From Chaetoderma sp. LZ-2023a (Eukaryota > Mollusca > Caudofoveata > Chaetodermatida > Chaetodermatidae), in NCBI GenBank assembly GCA_034401795.1, contig CM067360.1, positions 48,206,260 to 48,270,259 of the forward strand: DNA of 64,000 nt. Direction: 5' to 3'. Positions 1-12,992 of the stretch are shown one piece after another; positions within the stretch are counted from its first letter, which is position 1, and every line of letters begins with the position of its first letter. Under the pieces are notes generated by a model. The model did not search any database. It was not told the DNA's origin and was given only the letters and a program-made list of their open reading frames with translations. The translations under genes were made by a program, and so were the position numbers.

Positions 1-1142
1 ATCGCGGCATCGCCTTAAGGCTGAAGCATAGTTGACGATATGTTGGATTTGCGTCAACGCAGCGTTATTGCAGAGCTAACACGGCATAACTAGTGCAGCG
101 ACCAAATCTCCTAAAATGGGAGAAACCCCTACCTATCCTAGAACAAAAGACAACCTATTTTTTCTTGAAGAGTTATGTATTTTAAATGAGAAAATGATGG
201 TTGTGTCAAAATAAAATATGTTTTTCATATATTGCCTTTTTCAGATGTACTGCTATGATATATATATGTCATTGATGCAATGCAACCATGTAGCATCCAT
301 CTTTAGCTCACCTGGACTTTTAGCTCACCTGGTTTTTTCAAAAGTTAATTTAATCTTTAGGTTTTACGTGAAATATTAGACATCCCGTTTTGAAAGTTAT
401 GATGCATAATAGTTATCCAAGTACATGGCTGAGTCGACCACCTGTTATTTATAAATATGTCAATCACCAGACGGTGGAAAGTCGAACCAGCCAGGTCATC
501 TCTTTATATGTAGTAATGTGTACTAATGTTAAATGGATAAGGTTGCTGTTTATAGCACTGTGTAACCAGCCGATGAGATTAACTTTTTAATATGATAATG
601 ATGGAAATAGGGAGATTTAGTTTAAACGGTTCTATGGTTATGAGTTGATGTGTATTTGAGAATGATTTAGTTAAAGGTTGTTGCTGCTTAACAACTACTT
701 TTAGTATATTCAGCAGTTGTTGATAGTTGTAGTTTGGAATAAAGCAACATTTAGTGGTTAGTGTTGGGATCATGAGATTATAATATAAATTGAACGTGAC
801 TAACTGACACAGTTGATGACGTAAGCAGACTAGTATTTGATCATGGGCTAGAACAACACCATCTGGTAATGAATCATCCAGCACGTGTGCCTAGCACCCT
901 AGAATCCACGAGACTTCTCCATTAGTATAGAATGGACAGGACATGTACATTAGAGTGTTTGGAAAGTATTCATAATGGAATCAAAATTTATTGATAAACT
1001 AGGTGCTACACATTTTATGGTATGCATCACCACAGCATACCATAACGTTGTTAGTTAGCTGACAGATCACATCAAAGCAGAACCGGTTACTACTACTTTA
1101 AGTATGCGATGCATAATCTTCTTGGAAGGATTGGGCAGAGCA
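1..1142. other. Unassigned DNA
   Basis: No gene, RNA or transposon domain was recognised on either strand. Short open frames at 390-590 and 579-884 have no recognisable motif and look like chance frames in AT-rich DNA. Confidence 0.5.
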
Positions 1143-1173
1143 TGATTGGTCAGAATGACGTCATAACCAATCA
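1143..1173. promoter_or_regulatory. CCAAT - CRE - CCAAT palindromic module
   Basis: An 8-bp perfect inverted repeat (TGATTGGT at 1143-1150, ACCAATCA at 1166-1173) flanks a perfect CRE palindrome TGACGTCA at 1156-1163. CCAAT boxes and CREs are standard Pol II promoter elements. An AATAAA lies 500 bp downstream at 1675-1680, so this could be the U3 part of a degenerate LTR. No second LTR and no coding region support that reading. The sequence match is certain; function is inferred. Confidence 0.45.
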
Positions 1174-2003
1174 AGATCATTCAGACTCTGAAGTAAAGAA
1201 TTATACAGAATACGGTTATGTTCCATAGCAAGTGAGGGAGCAATCACTTATTGGTTGAAAAGACCAATTAGTTATCAGATCCCAACTTCTAGGAAGGGAT
1301 AAGCGGAAATTGATTAGGTGACTTTATGGTTGGACCAGTCAAAGTGCGCTTATCGGTTGCATAGAAGAATCATAAGACTATGTTCTGAGAGTAACTGTGT
1401 ATTTCTGGGAAATGGCCAGAGCACTGCGATGCCATGATCTGTAGCTATAACAGATGATACTTCTCTCAGAATAAATCAATCTAGTTCTCCGAGCCATCAA
1501 ACTCAGTCCGCTGCTCGGATCATAAGGTATCAAGCTATGGCTATACCTAAGAAGCTTGCCGTAGGATAGAAATAGAGTAGGATAACTTGGTTTAGAAATG
1601 ATAGTTTGTGTACCTGAAGTTGTCTTTGTATGAGGGATCTTGCTCAAGCATCCTTGCAAATTGTATTATATGTAAATAAAGTTTTATCATCTTACGTTTA
1701 TGTAAGACAAGAGTTTATCCGTACCTTTATGAATCCAACCGAGCTGGGAGAAACACCAGTCCTTACTTTGAATCTTAATCCAGTCAGATAGGCCCATCAG
1801 TTCAGAAGAAATATCGTCCACCTCACCATCAGTCGGACGAGGCAAGCGAACTGCAATTCACTTCCTCTTATTATCAGTGACGTTGTCGCAGCAACAGTCA
1901 ATATGTCCCGGTAGTAAGCAGAATCGATGCTCAGTCTTCAGTCATCGGTAGATCTTAATAAGTCGAAGTAGAGTTCGAGTTTAGTTGTATAGTCAAAGGC
2001 AAG
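1174..2003. other. Unassigned DNA, possible LTR remnant
   Basis: The promoter-like module at 1143 and the AATAAA at 1675-1680 have the spacing of an LTR. No paired LTR, primer binding site or gag/pol frame was found, so this is only a weak suggestion. Confidence 0.25.
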
Positions 2004-2004
2004 G

Positions 2005-2090
2005 GGACGCCTTTGGAAGGCGAGAGAATGCCTTTGGAAGGCCATGGAATGCCTTTGGACGATGAGGGAATGCCTTTGGAAGACGAGCCT
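2005..2090 (+). repeat. 21-bp tandem repeat, 4 copies
   Basis: Four imperfect 21-bp units are built around ATGCCTTTGGAAG. Because the period is a multiple of three, the tract stays open in the + frame and encodes a heptad-like MPLEGHG / MPLDDEG / MPLEDEP series. The surrounding frame is interrupted by stops, so this is either a remnant of a repeat-bearing coding region or chance. Confidence 0.7.
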
Positions 2091-2825
2091 CAATCCATTA
2101 CTTCACTAGCGTATTGATATACCTATCTAACTATATGGTTGAAATTCTGTGGCCGAATTTCCTGTAGACGTTCTTAACTTAGCACATGCATAGGCCTACA
2201 TTTTCGGTTGATTTCTGTGTTCAACAATTTGCTACAATATTATTGATAGCAGTTTTGACTGGAAATTTGGAACATTGGTAGTCTATCAATACTGCTACAT
2301 AATTGCATTGACCCAGCATGGATTTATTCCCATGGATGGACTAAAGACAAAAGGATACTACTGATAATCACACATCCATTATTCATTCGTGTCCTGCGAG
2401 TTCTCTTTAGATACGAGATCGAGAAATGTATCTGGTATGTAGGGGCCTATTGAGTAGCCATTGACGTAGTGATTCATGATCCACGGTGTTGCTTTTACAG
2501 TCCGCTACGGAGATAGACTGGGTCCCGGTCTGTCTGGTATCCGAAGTTGAGTCTGTGTAACAGTCTAGTCGTTGTGATAACGTAAGAAGATGACCGGTCA
2601 TTACATTAGAGGTGTAGTTTCAAAGAAGTCAAGCCTTTATTTTTGGATGGACCCATTATTGTTAGCGAACTCTGTCTACTTTTTCGCCCTCTACAATATT
2701 ATTATGCATGTTTTTCTTTTAAAATTTACCACACACATAGTACGCCTCAAGACTGTCTGTAACAAATATTTTGCTTATTGAGAGCCTATTTGCAGGCCAA
2801 CAGACGACTGTTTTGAAGAGATACT
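2091..2825. other. Unassigned DNA
   Basis: Nothing recognised. Short frames at 2407-2601 (-) and 2590-2781 (+) show no motif. Confidence 0.5.
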
Positions 2826-2866
2826 ATTGGAATGACTGGCTCAATTATCGAGCCGGTCATTTCAAT
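2826..2866. repeat. Short inverted repeat (hairpin)
   Basis: Two 17-bp arms (2826-2842 and 2850-2866) are complementary with two mismatches around a 7-nt loop. It could be the core of a small fold-back element; no terminal repeats were found around it. Confidence 0.6.
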
Positions 2867-3283
2867 GGTGAATTTTCAAAAACTATCTTCTCTTGACCTG
2901 CAAATTAATATCCTCAAGATAACTGTAAAGGCCGGTTTTGGCGGCCTCCTCATGAAAGGGTTAAATACAATAAGAGAAGATGATAGGCTTACCTGGACAA
3001 TCGTTGTCGTTGCAATACTTAATACAGGTCTATGATAGCAACAAGTAGGTGGGTAGGGTGGAGTGGGCTACCAGTCAAAGTATTAAAAAGATATTCGTAT
3101 AGTTGTCTTTATCTGAGATATTGAAATTTCGGTGTTAAACATTCTAAAGGATTTTGTTAGAAAAACACACAATTGTGCCCAAGTAAGTCACATCTTGGTG
3201 GCGGTTGCTTGGAATGACTTCCATAGGCCTAACGTTAGTCAATCGGTCACTGAATCCGGATGGTTTATTAATACATTAATACC

Positions 3284-3608
3284 GCGCTCGTGCTGGTATC
3301 GATGGATCTCTGAGCTTCTTGACTACCAATTTCCAGAAAACTATACAGGTAAGGTGTTGATTATTTTGAAACCAATTTGACTGGGTGCTGTTGCTGCTTG
3401 TGGCAATAACATCGCCCAGTCAAATTAGTTTCAAAATATTCAGTTTTGTAAAAAGCAAAGACATGCAATTCGTACAACGTGTCGGACTATTAAGCATTTA
3501 AGACGGACTAAATCGAGTCAGTAATGATGTCATGATTATGACGTCATCCTATACGTCACGTCGTTGATTATGACATCATATGACGTAATATGATGGATAG
3601 ACAACATG
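3284..3608 (+). mobile_element. Palindromic CRE-rich MITE-like element, copy 1 (partial)
   Basis: This is a member of a family seen repeatedly in the window. Order of parts: a GATCGATC-like segment, a CAATTTCCAGAAAACTA-like segment, a long internal palindrome (3356-3442) around GACTGGGTGCTGTTGC, then an arm with 'ACAATTCGTACAACG' and one or more TGACGTCA-type sites, ending near GATGGATAG. The 5' part carrying the TIR is missing. It is non-coding and presumably non-autonomous. Confidence 0.65.
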
Positions 3609-3814
3609 AAAATGCCCATTAGCAAGTGGTATTAATAATCCTCCCGCCGTCAGAGGACGAGTATATTGTATTCAGGGTAACAATCTATGATTGGCCTTGT
3701 TAAACTATGTGACCTATAAATATGGGTGGTCTCTTAATACAAGTGGTCCATATTGTGTGGGCCACGCATTACCAAGTGGTATTAGCCCTGGAATGCTCAA
3801 TTTGCTCATGCCAA

Positions 3815-4217
3815 TTTCAATAGAGGGATCCATTTCTAGGTATGCCATGCCTATTTCTAGCCAAGCTCCACCCCTTTTTTGCGTGCTGGAATCGATCTAT
3901 ATATATACGCTGAATAATGAATTCCCAGACTTCCAATTTCAAGGTAACTATACAGGTAAGCTGATGACTATACTGAAACTAATTTGACTGGGTGCTTTTA
4001 AAGGTTTGCTGCCTCTGGCTGTAACAACGGTAGGCCAAATTAGTTTCAAAATATTCAACACAATGTTGATTAAACAGTAAAGCCATACAATTCGTACACT
4101 TGCCGGACTATTCAATGTTCATGACTGAGCTCGATACGCCATTCATTTACACATTTTGGATTGTGACGTCAGCCTGCATATGACGTAATTGATTATGACG
4201 TCATCTCCTTCAGTTAC
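3815..4217 (+). mobile_element. Palindromic CRE-rich MITE-like element, copy 2
   Basis: Same order of parts as the other family members: a 'TATGCCATGCCTATTTC' segment, the CAAGCTCCACCCC segment, the internal palindrome at about 3960-4061, then TGACGT-type sites near 4160 and 4196-4203. It is diverged from the other copies, and the terminal ACCTTTCCAG repeats are not preserved. Confidence 0.6.
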
Positions 4218-4269
4218 TGATCGAACCCTGACATTATCATAAAAAATAACTGTTGAATAAATAGCAAAG

Positions 4270-4480
4270 ACATACAATTCGAACAGCGTCTAGTCAAATT
4301 AGTTTCAAAAAATTCAACTGCATGTTGATTAAATAGTAAAGAAGTGCAATTCGCATACTTGACTGGCTATTCAATGTTCCTGGTGGAGCTAGATACGTCA
4401 TTCATTACACATTTTGATTGTGACGTCCAGCTACATCTGACCTAAATAATTATGACGTCATATACTGCAGAAACAGATCA
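4270..4480 (+). mobile_element. MITE-like element, 3' fragment
   Basis: This repeats only the right half of the family: a 'CAAATTAGTTTCAAAA' palindrome arm, an ACAATTCG-like segment, and two TGACG-type sites ending around 4462. It lies directly behind copy 2, so it is probably a tandem partial duplication or a nested copy. Confidence 0.55.
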
Positions 4481-5237
4481 GAAAAATCCATTATCATAGA
4501 AAATGTCCTATGTCTAATTGCCGTCCAAGAGACCATTGTGGTTTTTCTTTTGCAATTTACTACTGGAATTATAGGATCAACTTTCAAAACAAGTTCTCCG
4601 GCGAGTAGCTAATGCAAATGGACATTTCTCACGATCACAGCAAGAAGCCATTTGTGGTCAGTTTGATAGAGCACTAAAGTGGACATATAAGAGACGCCGC
4701 AAGTGGGCGTATGCTTGAGTACTTTCATCTGCAGAAGGAATGATAAACATGTTTTGTACGCAGTCCTCCAGCAAAAGAAAGTACTTATTTAGAGTAGTTA
4801 TTGGGAGTTCAGTTGGCTGTTTATTAAAATAACTAAGCGGTCATTGCCGCGCAAACTCTATTACACTCGCCATGAATCACGCGCATGAAGATAATAATTA
4901 TGAGATATCCAGCAATCTAAAAATAGAGCATTGTTTTCGCGCAGAGAATTATTAAATCTCGTATCGATGGAGATCTCGCCAGACATAGTCCCACAATCCC
5001 CTGCACGAAATGGCCGCGCCTATAGGCAATTCTAGACAGCAATAAATAGAAGCGTGCCCGTGGAGCGGGCACGCAATCACAGCAAAATGCAACCTCACGC
5101 ACGACAAATTTTAAAAAACAAAACTAGAAAACTAACATTTCAGCAAAAGCCAGACATAAAAATAAATCATAAGGAGCACTAGAAATCGTCTAAAACTGAC
5201 GTTAATAGCAGAGCCAAAGAAACGTGTTGAGCTCAGC
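4481..5237 (-). other. Unassigned DNA; last part may be the 5' leader of a third LINE
   Basis: There is no gene. The final 60 bp before the CTA tract (about 5178-5237) reads like a diverged version of the LINE 5' ends at 11,950-12,010 and 18,865-18,924: a GCAGAGC-AAA-AAACG pattern followed directly by the CTA microsatellite. Further left, a CTAGAAAACTAACA match (near 5126) also occupies the equivalent position. The body of such an element is absent. Confidence 0.35.
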
Positions 5238-5258
5238 TACTATTACTACTACTACTAC
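5238..5258. repeat. (CTA)n microsatellite, 3' side of LINE copy 1
   Basis: A short imperfect CTA/TAG tract lies directly against the 14-T run (5259-5272) that is the poly(A) tail of LINE copy 1 on the minus strand. It is the downstream target flank of that insertion. Confidence 0.85.
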
Positions 5259-6146
5259 TTTTTTTTTTTTTTGGAAAATCCGACGCTGACGCGGTCGGAT
5301 ACACTTCACGGAGGAACGCCTTTAAAAAGGCTTGCAAACCCCCATAAAAAATCGGTTGAAATAGCAGGCTTTATTAATAGAATAACAATACAAACCTAAC
5401 ATGTCAAAACAGTGCAAGCTAAAATATTTCATATACCACAACCGTGGCATAACTACATAGAAAACATAATTACTAAAGAGCTGATAACATAGCATAATTC
5501 AACAAAGACATTGCTATTTGCACACCGTGTAGTAGTAGGCCCAAATGGCGAGCATAGCTAACCAACAAGTGGTAAAGCCACTCATCAATAATTAGCAGTA
5601 AGCTACTGCTAATCATTGATGCCATTGAGCCGATTCATGACCGGCAGGCTAAGTAGATCATATGTAGTTTAACGTAGCACACCGTATAGTAGTAGGGCCA
5701 AGTGGCGAGGTGACTCGTCAATAAGTAACAAAAAGTCACTCATTGACGCCAGTTAGCCAATTCTTAAATTCCCAACGGACGTAGTAGCCTTTATATAATA
5801 TAATGCACAAAGCAAAAGTATACAAACTATGACTACTTAGATGGCGCTTTGGGTTCACATTCTAAATTTACTTTATTTTTTGCAAATTACCCTGGAACAA
5901 ATACACCTACAGTAAATATTTACAACAGGAAGCTGATTGTAAGATATCACACTTTGTTAACTTGAAAATCGGATCACCTCCAGAATATTGACATAATGCT
6001 CATTTGATATTTAAATATACTGATCCCAAGGTTAGGATATTCGTCAAGATTAGAGTCTCCTAAGTCATTAAAATTTTAAAATAAAGGCAATTAAATTAAA
6101 TTAAAATAGCATTTATCAATATACAGCAAGCAGCGAGTGTGCTAGC
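5259..6146 (-). other. 3' UTR of LINE copy 1 with terminal hairpins
   Basis: Contains two diverged copies of a roughly 170-bp segment (about 5510-5680 and 5685-5790) beginning with a GTAGTAGGCCC-like motif. At the extreme 3' end are two small hairpins: TCCGAC/GTCGGA at 5279-5299 and GCCTTT/AAAGGC at 5318-5331. The poly(A) follows. The same hairpin pair ends LINE copy 2, which makes it a candidate recognition structure for the reverse transcriptase. Confidence 0.75.
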
Positions 6147-9100
6147 TTATACAAGCTCCGCTTCTGATATTTTTAGATATCCGTATTCAATTGATACTAG
6201 GTCAGTTTTGCACCATACGTCTTTAAATCTACTTTCTCTCCCATGTTCTACTAGCCTGTAAAATTCACAATGAATGCAGTTTATCAACAAAGATCGAAAT
6301 ATAGCTTGTATGGCTCTCTGATGGTTGTTGCCGGTTTTATCTCTGGCCTCTGAACACCGATGCTTCCAGATGGCCCACCCTCCTACAGATAACAGGGTTA
6401 TTAACAATTCTTTCTCCTTGCTATTAATGATTCGTCCGATAGTCGAGCAATCTTTGAACAAAATTGTTTCAGCCACTAAATTCACATATTTGGTTCCAAA
6501 TTTAGCAAGGAGCATATTTATATATACCCAAAAGCCTGTAGTTATGCGACACTGAGTAAATAGATGGTCTATCGTTTCCTCCTCAGTATTACATAATAAG
6601 CACCGGTCTGTACTTGTTATTTTACACATATAAGTAAGATGGCCGACCCATAGCCTTCGATAGAGTAATCGCCATGCCAGGTCCCGTGTATTTCCTGGTA
6701 GACAAGGTAGATGTATTGCTTTCCAGGCATTTTTCCAGTTCTTTGGCGTGCATCCTAAATTGTTCTAATGCCTAACCACAATAGGAGTCTGTCTCCGACT
6801 TTGCATTAGAATTCTATACCAGTCTCTAGATGCCATGTTGTATTTTATATGTTCTGACATAAATACTAATGTTGGTAGCAACATATCAATGTTGCCACGT
6901 GCTTTCGGCAATTTGAACCATACAGCAGGTATTGCATTCTTTATTCTAACAAATAAGCGCTGAGTATCAATATGTCTCATTGATGTTATTCTTGCTACAT
7001 CTTGCATCGCAATCCATTTACGAGATTTCGGATTTACCAAGTCACGTAAATATTGAATACCATTTTTGGCCATAGAGGGCAAACATAATACATCATCATT
7101 ATCACGAATCAACTCGTTGCCCCAAAGACGTTGCTCTAAGGCATCTTCCCAACAATTGGGTTGTGGCATTGATCGTGTAAATATTTTTAAGGCTTCGAGC
7201 TGTTCTTTATATACATTTGGAATCTTTTGATGATTAGGTGGCAGTTTATTGCACATAAATAAACAGTCTACTGGAAATGAGTCAACGTACCTTTGGAGAA
7301 GTGCCCTTGAAACACTTGACCAAGATGAGTTTGAAGTAAGTAACTTATTCAAGAATTTCAATTTTAAAGAAGCACACTTGTGAGGATTGACTGTGATACT
7401 AAATGGGCTTTGTCCTCCAATTAGAAGGACAAAAGTAACGTGTTGATCTTTGACTCTACTGATTTGGGCATATGAACTACAGAAGCGGTATACCATGGTC
7501 CAGATAAAATTAAATTATTAAGGACAAATGTCCTGCCAAAGACAGTTAGGCGACGTCGTTTCCAATTTAGTAATGCACACTTTAGCTTGGATATCCTTTC
7601 TTCCCAGTTTAGTAATACATTTTGTTCTCTGCTAAAGTAAATACCCAAAATTTTTATGACATCATTTGAGTAGTTAATGTCCATCACATTATCAGTTCTG
7701 CCCTTCCAATCGCCCAAAAATAATCCCTTAGATTTATCTTTATTGACTTTAAGCCCGGATGCCTTTTGAAAATCTGTTAATACTCCATTTAAAATTCTAA
7801 AATCCGTATTTTTACCTGCAAATACAGTCGTATCATCTGCATATTGAGAAACCTTTAGTGGCCTTTCTACACCACGTATACATATTCCTTGAAAGTCATT
7901 GCGTTGCCTCAATGTGGCCCCCAACGATTCCATAGCTATGACGAATAGAAGCGGGGACAGTGAGCAACCCTGTCTGACATCTCGTTCCAACACTACAGGT
8001 TTGGATAGCTGATTGTTAACTAAATAGCAACTTGTTATATCAGTATATAAAATATTGACCCATTTAATAAATCTTGAACCAAAGCCAATATGGTCTAAAG
8101 ACTTAAACAAGAAATCCTATTCTAGTCTGTCAAACGCCTTCTCGTTATCAAGTGCTATTATTGCTGCTGGGATACAATCCTTTTCAACTAATTGAATAAG
8201 GTCCCGTATAAGCAAAGTGTTGTTTAATATTGATCTTCCTGGCACAGAGCAGGTTTGATCATCATGAATGACTTCGCCTAGGACTGCGCCAAGTTTTAAT
8301 GTTAGTGCCCGAGTAATAATCTTATAATCTACACAGAGTAGAGAGATTGGTCTATAATTCTGTATTTTATTTCTGTCACCCCTCTTGTATATAAGCCGAA
8401 CATATGCTTGGGCCATCGATGTAGGGAGATGCCCTTGCTTAAAAATGCTGGTTACTATTTCTTCTAATACTGGCCCAAATATGTGCCAGAATGTTTGATA
8501 AAATTCAACTGGAAGTCCGTCACATCCAGGAGACCTTTCTAACTTCATACCTTTGAGGGATTTTGTCAATTCATCAATTGTTATTGATTGGTCACAGCTT
8601 TCGCGACATGAATCTGGAAGTCTTTTCGTTATATTAGCTAAAACATCTCTAGTTGCAGTTTCATCACTTCCCTCAGATTTATACAATGATTTGTAAAATT
8701 CGCATACTGTTTCCATCATTTCTGCATTTGAGCACACTGATACTCCATCATTAGTCTTCAGTGAGCGCATTAATTTCTCTATACCTCTTGCTTTTTCCAA
8801 GTTACAAAAGTAACGTGTAGGCTTTTCACCCTCGGTGTGCATTTGTGCTCTTGACCTTATTTTGGGGCCATCAAACTGATATTGCTCTATTTCATTTAGT
8901 CTACCTTTTAATTTAACTAATAGTTCGTAATAATTATATTCCCCATCATTAATTTTCTTATTAATTTTACACAACGACCTCTGAAACGCCTTTTTACGCT
9001 TTCATATTTCACGTGCTTTCCTAATGGAATACTGCCTTGAAATATATTTCAGGTCTGATTTAGCATCTTCCCACCAGTCTGTTATACATTCATACGAACC

Positions 9101-9931
9101 TCTTCTTTCATCCCAATGCCTCCAACAACTTTCCACACATTTGCGATAGCAACTATTTCGTAGCAATGCTACATTAAGTTTCCAAAATCCATCTCCTCGT
9201 TTGACCCAGTCAGCATTGTCTAATGTGATGGAAAACATATTGTGATCAGAGAAAGTTACCGGTTTTATGTTAGTTTTACACATGTAACCTTTCAATGAAC
9301 GTTCTACATAGATCCTGTCTAACCTTGAAGCTAACCTTCCATCGGTTGAAAACCAAGTAAAATCCTGGCCTTCTGGATTTTCAATCCGATAAGTGTCTAA
9401 CAAGCTTTTATTTTCACAAATGTGTTTCAAAATATTATGCGATGTGCCATTAAAATTAGACCTAGAGTTTCTGTCTTTAGCCTCGTCTAATATGCAATTA
9501 AAGTCACCGCCCATAATTAGGTTTTCAGGCGTTCTGTCTTGAATTATTGTGGAAACATCATTTAGAAATTCACGGCGCAATTGATGAGAGGTAGGTGCAT
9601 AAACGCACATCAAATTTAACCTTGTGTTTGGTACATCAATTGATACACAAATCCATCGTCCATTTGTATCTGATGATGGCGATATAACGTCAACATAGTT
9701 GAGACAGCGGGGCAGGATAAGAATGGCCACTCCCGCACTATTATCTTGTGATAAAGAAAAAAAAATCTGCCCTTTTGAAATATCTTTGAGAGATTCATAC
9801 ACTTCATTTTTTTAAATTTTGGTCTCTTGTAGAAAAGCAATATCAACTCTCTCATTTGCTAATTCTTCAAGCAAGTGGCGCTGCTTGAATTCGGTATTTA
9901 ATCCTCTGCAATTGATGGTGCAGATAATCAT
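6147..9931 (-). pseudogene. LINE copy 1 ORF2: endonuclease - reverse transcriptase (broken)
   Basis: In an active element this protein nicks target DNA and reverse-transcribes the LINE RNA into it. Seen in order: an N-terminal APE-type endonuclease with MGGDFNC, LDRIYV and FSDHNM; an RT with PGCDGLPVEFYQ, PISLLCVDYKI, ALDNEKAFDR, RQGCSLSPLLF and catalytic YADD (about 7832-7843); and a C-terminal CLLCNTEEETIDHLFTQC zinc-binding-like motif. The start was set at the ATG at 9931 because LINE copy 2 aligns from its equivalent ATG at 16,784. Breaks: TAA at 9812-9814, TGA at 9002-9004 (CGA to TGA relative to copy 2), TAG at 8117-8119 (TGG to TAG), a frameshift near 7430, and a stop at 6765. The ORF1 stop is 37 nt upstream of this start. 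Confidence 0.88.
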
Positions 9932-9968
9932 AATTTGTAAAATGATGTTTACAACCGCCATCATTAGA

Positions 9969-11318
9969 TTAACTTGATTTGGGTTTTTTAGCTCGTTTCT
10001 TAGACCATTTACCTAATTTTCCGGCGCATTCAATATTTCCTAGTTCTACCACAGACAAATATTCATATTTGGAAATATCAGAATCATGGCGCAGTATACG
10101 ATATTTCACGCCTCTCGCCGTTACATATTGCACGAACACTTCACCCCCTTCTGATCGGTACATTACCATTTCATCTTTCATCTGGGAACTCTGTGTTTGA
10201 ATGAACACATCTGATTCTGCAACTGACATCGTATCATCATCCATATCATTTACTTCAATCTCAGATTCTGAGCTATTGTCTTCTTTGTGACGCTTATTGC
10301 TACCTAAGTAACATTTGGCAGGAGCATCATTTACCATCTCTTCAAGCTGACTTAAATTAAGTGGACGTAGCGGAAAATCGACTGAACTTTCTGTCTTCTG
10401 GGTCCTAAACTTATCCTGTCCTAATTTTAATTCATCTTCTAAGGAATTGTAAACTTTATCTTCTGTAAGATCTTCCTGCGTGTCTTTTACAGCAACGTTT
10501 GGCTCCACTGCATTTTGATTATTTTCTTGACTTAAGGTTATACCCTCCTCTAATACATGAATTTCATCAACTGTAATTACTTTAACAGGATTTGATGATT
10601 TGTTTGTGTCATTTACAGTGGCATGAACCACAACAATAGCTTCCGTAGCGGTTGCTTCAGAAGCATTTGACTCAGTTGCATCCTTTAATGGGTGATTATC
10701 TCCTGATGCTGAGGGCTTGTTTTGATTTTTTGGACAGCGCCATTTAAAATGGTCAACTGAACCACAGAGCAAACATTTATTTCGATTGGGACAATCTGTT
10801 GCCAAATGGTCAGTACTTAGGCAGATCCGGCATTCTTTAATTTGTCCTCTATACCATAAGGGCAGGACAAAGCTGCCATCAAGCGTCAATCTGCTTGGTA
10901 AAGGGCTATTCACTTTATCAAACCAGATACGACTTACACCGTTTTCTAGCGTTCTGTCAAAGGGATACGTTTGCCGTTCAATCTTTTGCACTTTGCCATA
11001 CTTCTTGAGTTCACTCATGATTCTGTCATCTAGAATTTCTAGTGGAACTGTCATCTTCACTAGCAACCTATCTGACTCGATTTCCTCTATGTTACACACT
11101 TCACCTTTTACAATAAGAACATCTTCCAGAAGCTTTTCCTTGACCCCCTCATTTGACACTGTTACATTCCATACAGTTTTAGTAACATTGATAAGCCCCT
11201 GCAAAGTAGCAGGTTATGCGCCAACGACGTCCTTTAACCCATGATACACGTCGATAGCCGTGACACCCCGCCCCTTAGTTGTTATTTTAAGGCTTAGGGT
11301 ACGCTTATAGATTGCCAT
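9969..11318 (-). pseudogene. LINE copy 1 ORF1: RNA-binding protein with two CCHC knuckles (broken)
   Basis: ORF1 proteins coat LINE RNA. The last 411 codons (from 11,204) are open. They hold an N-terminal fold resembling the RNA-binding-like region of Tx1 ORF1s, an LPLWYRGQIKECR stretch, and then two CX2CX4HX4C knuckles (CRICLSTDHLATDC and CLLCGSVDHFKWRC). An acidic Ser/Glu-rich linker and a basic tail (KKRAKKPKSS) follow. LINE copy 2 shows that the true start is the ATG at 11,318, 38 codons upstream. In this copy codon 35 is TAA (11,214-11,216), which truncates the protein. Internal initiation at 11,204 is possible but unsupported. Confidence 0.85.
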
Positions 11319-12992
<1,674 letters not shown>

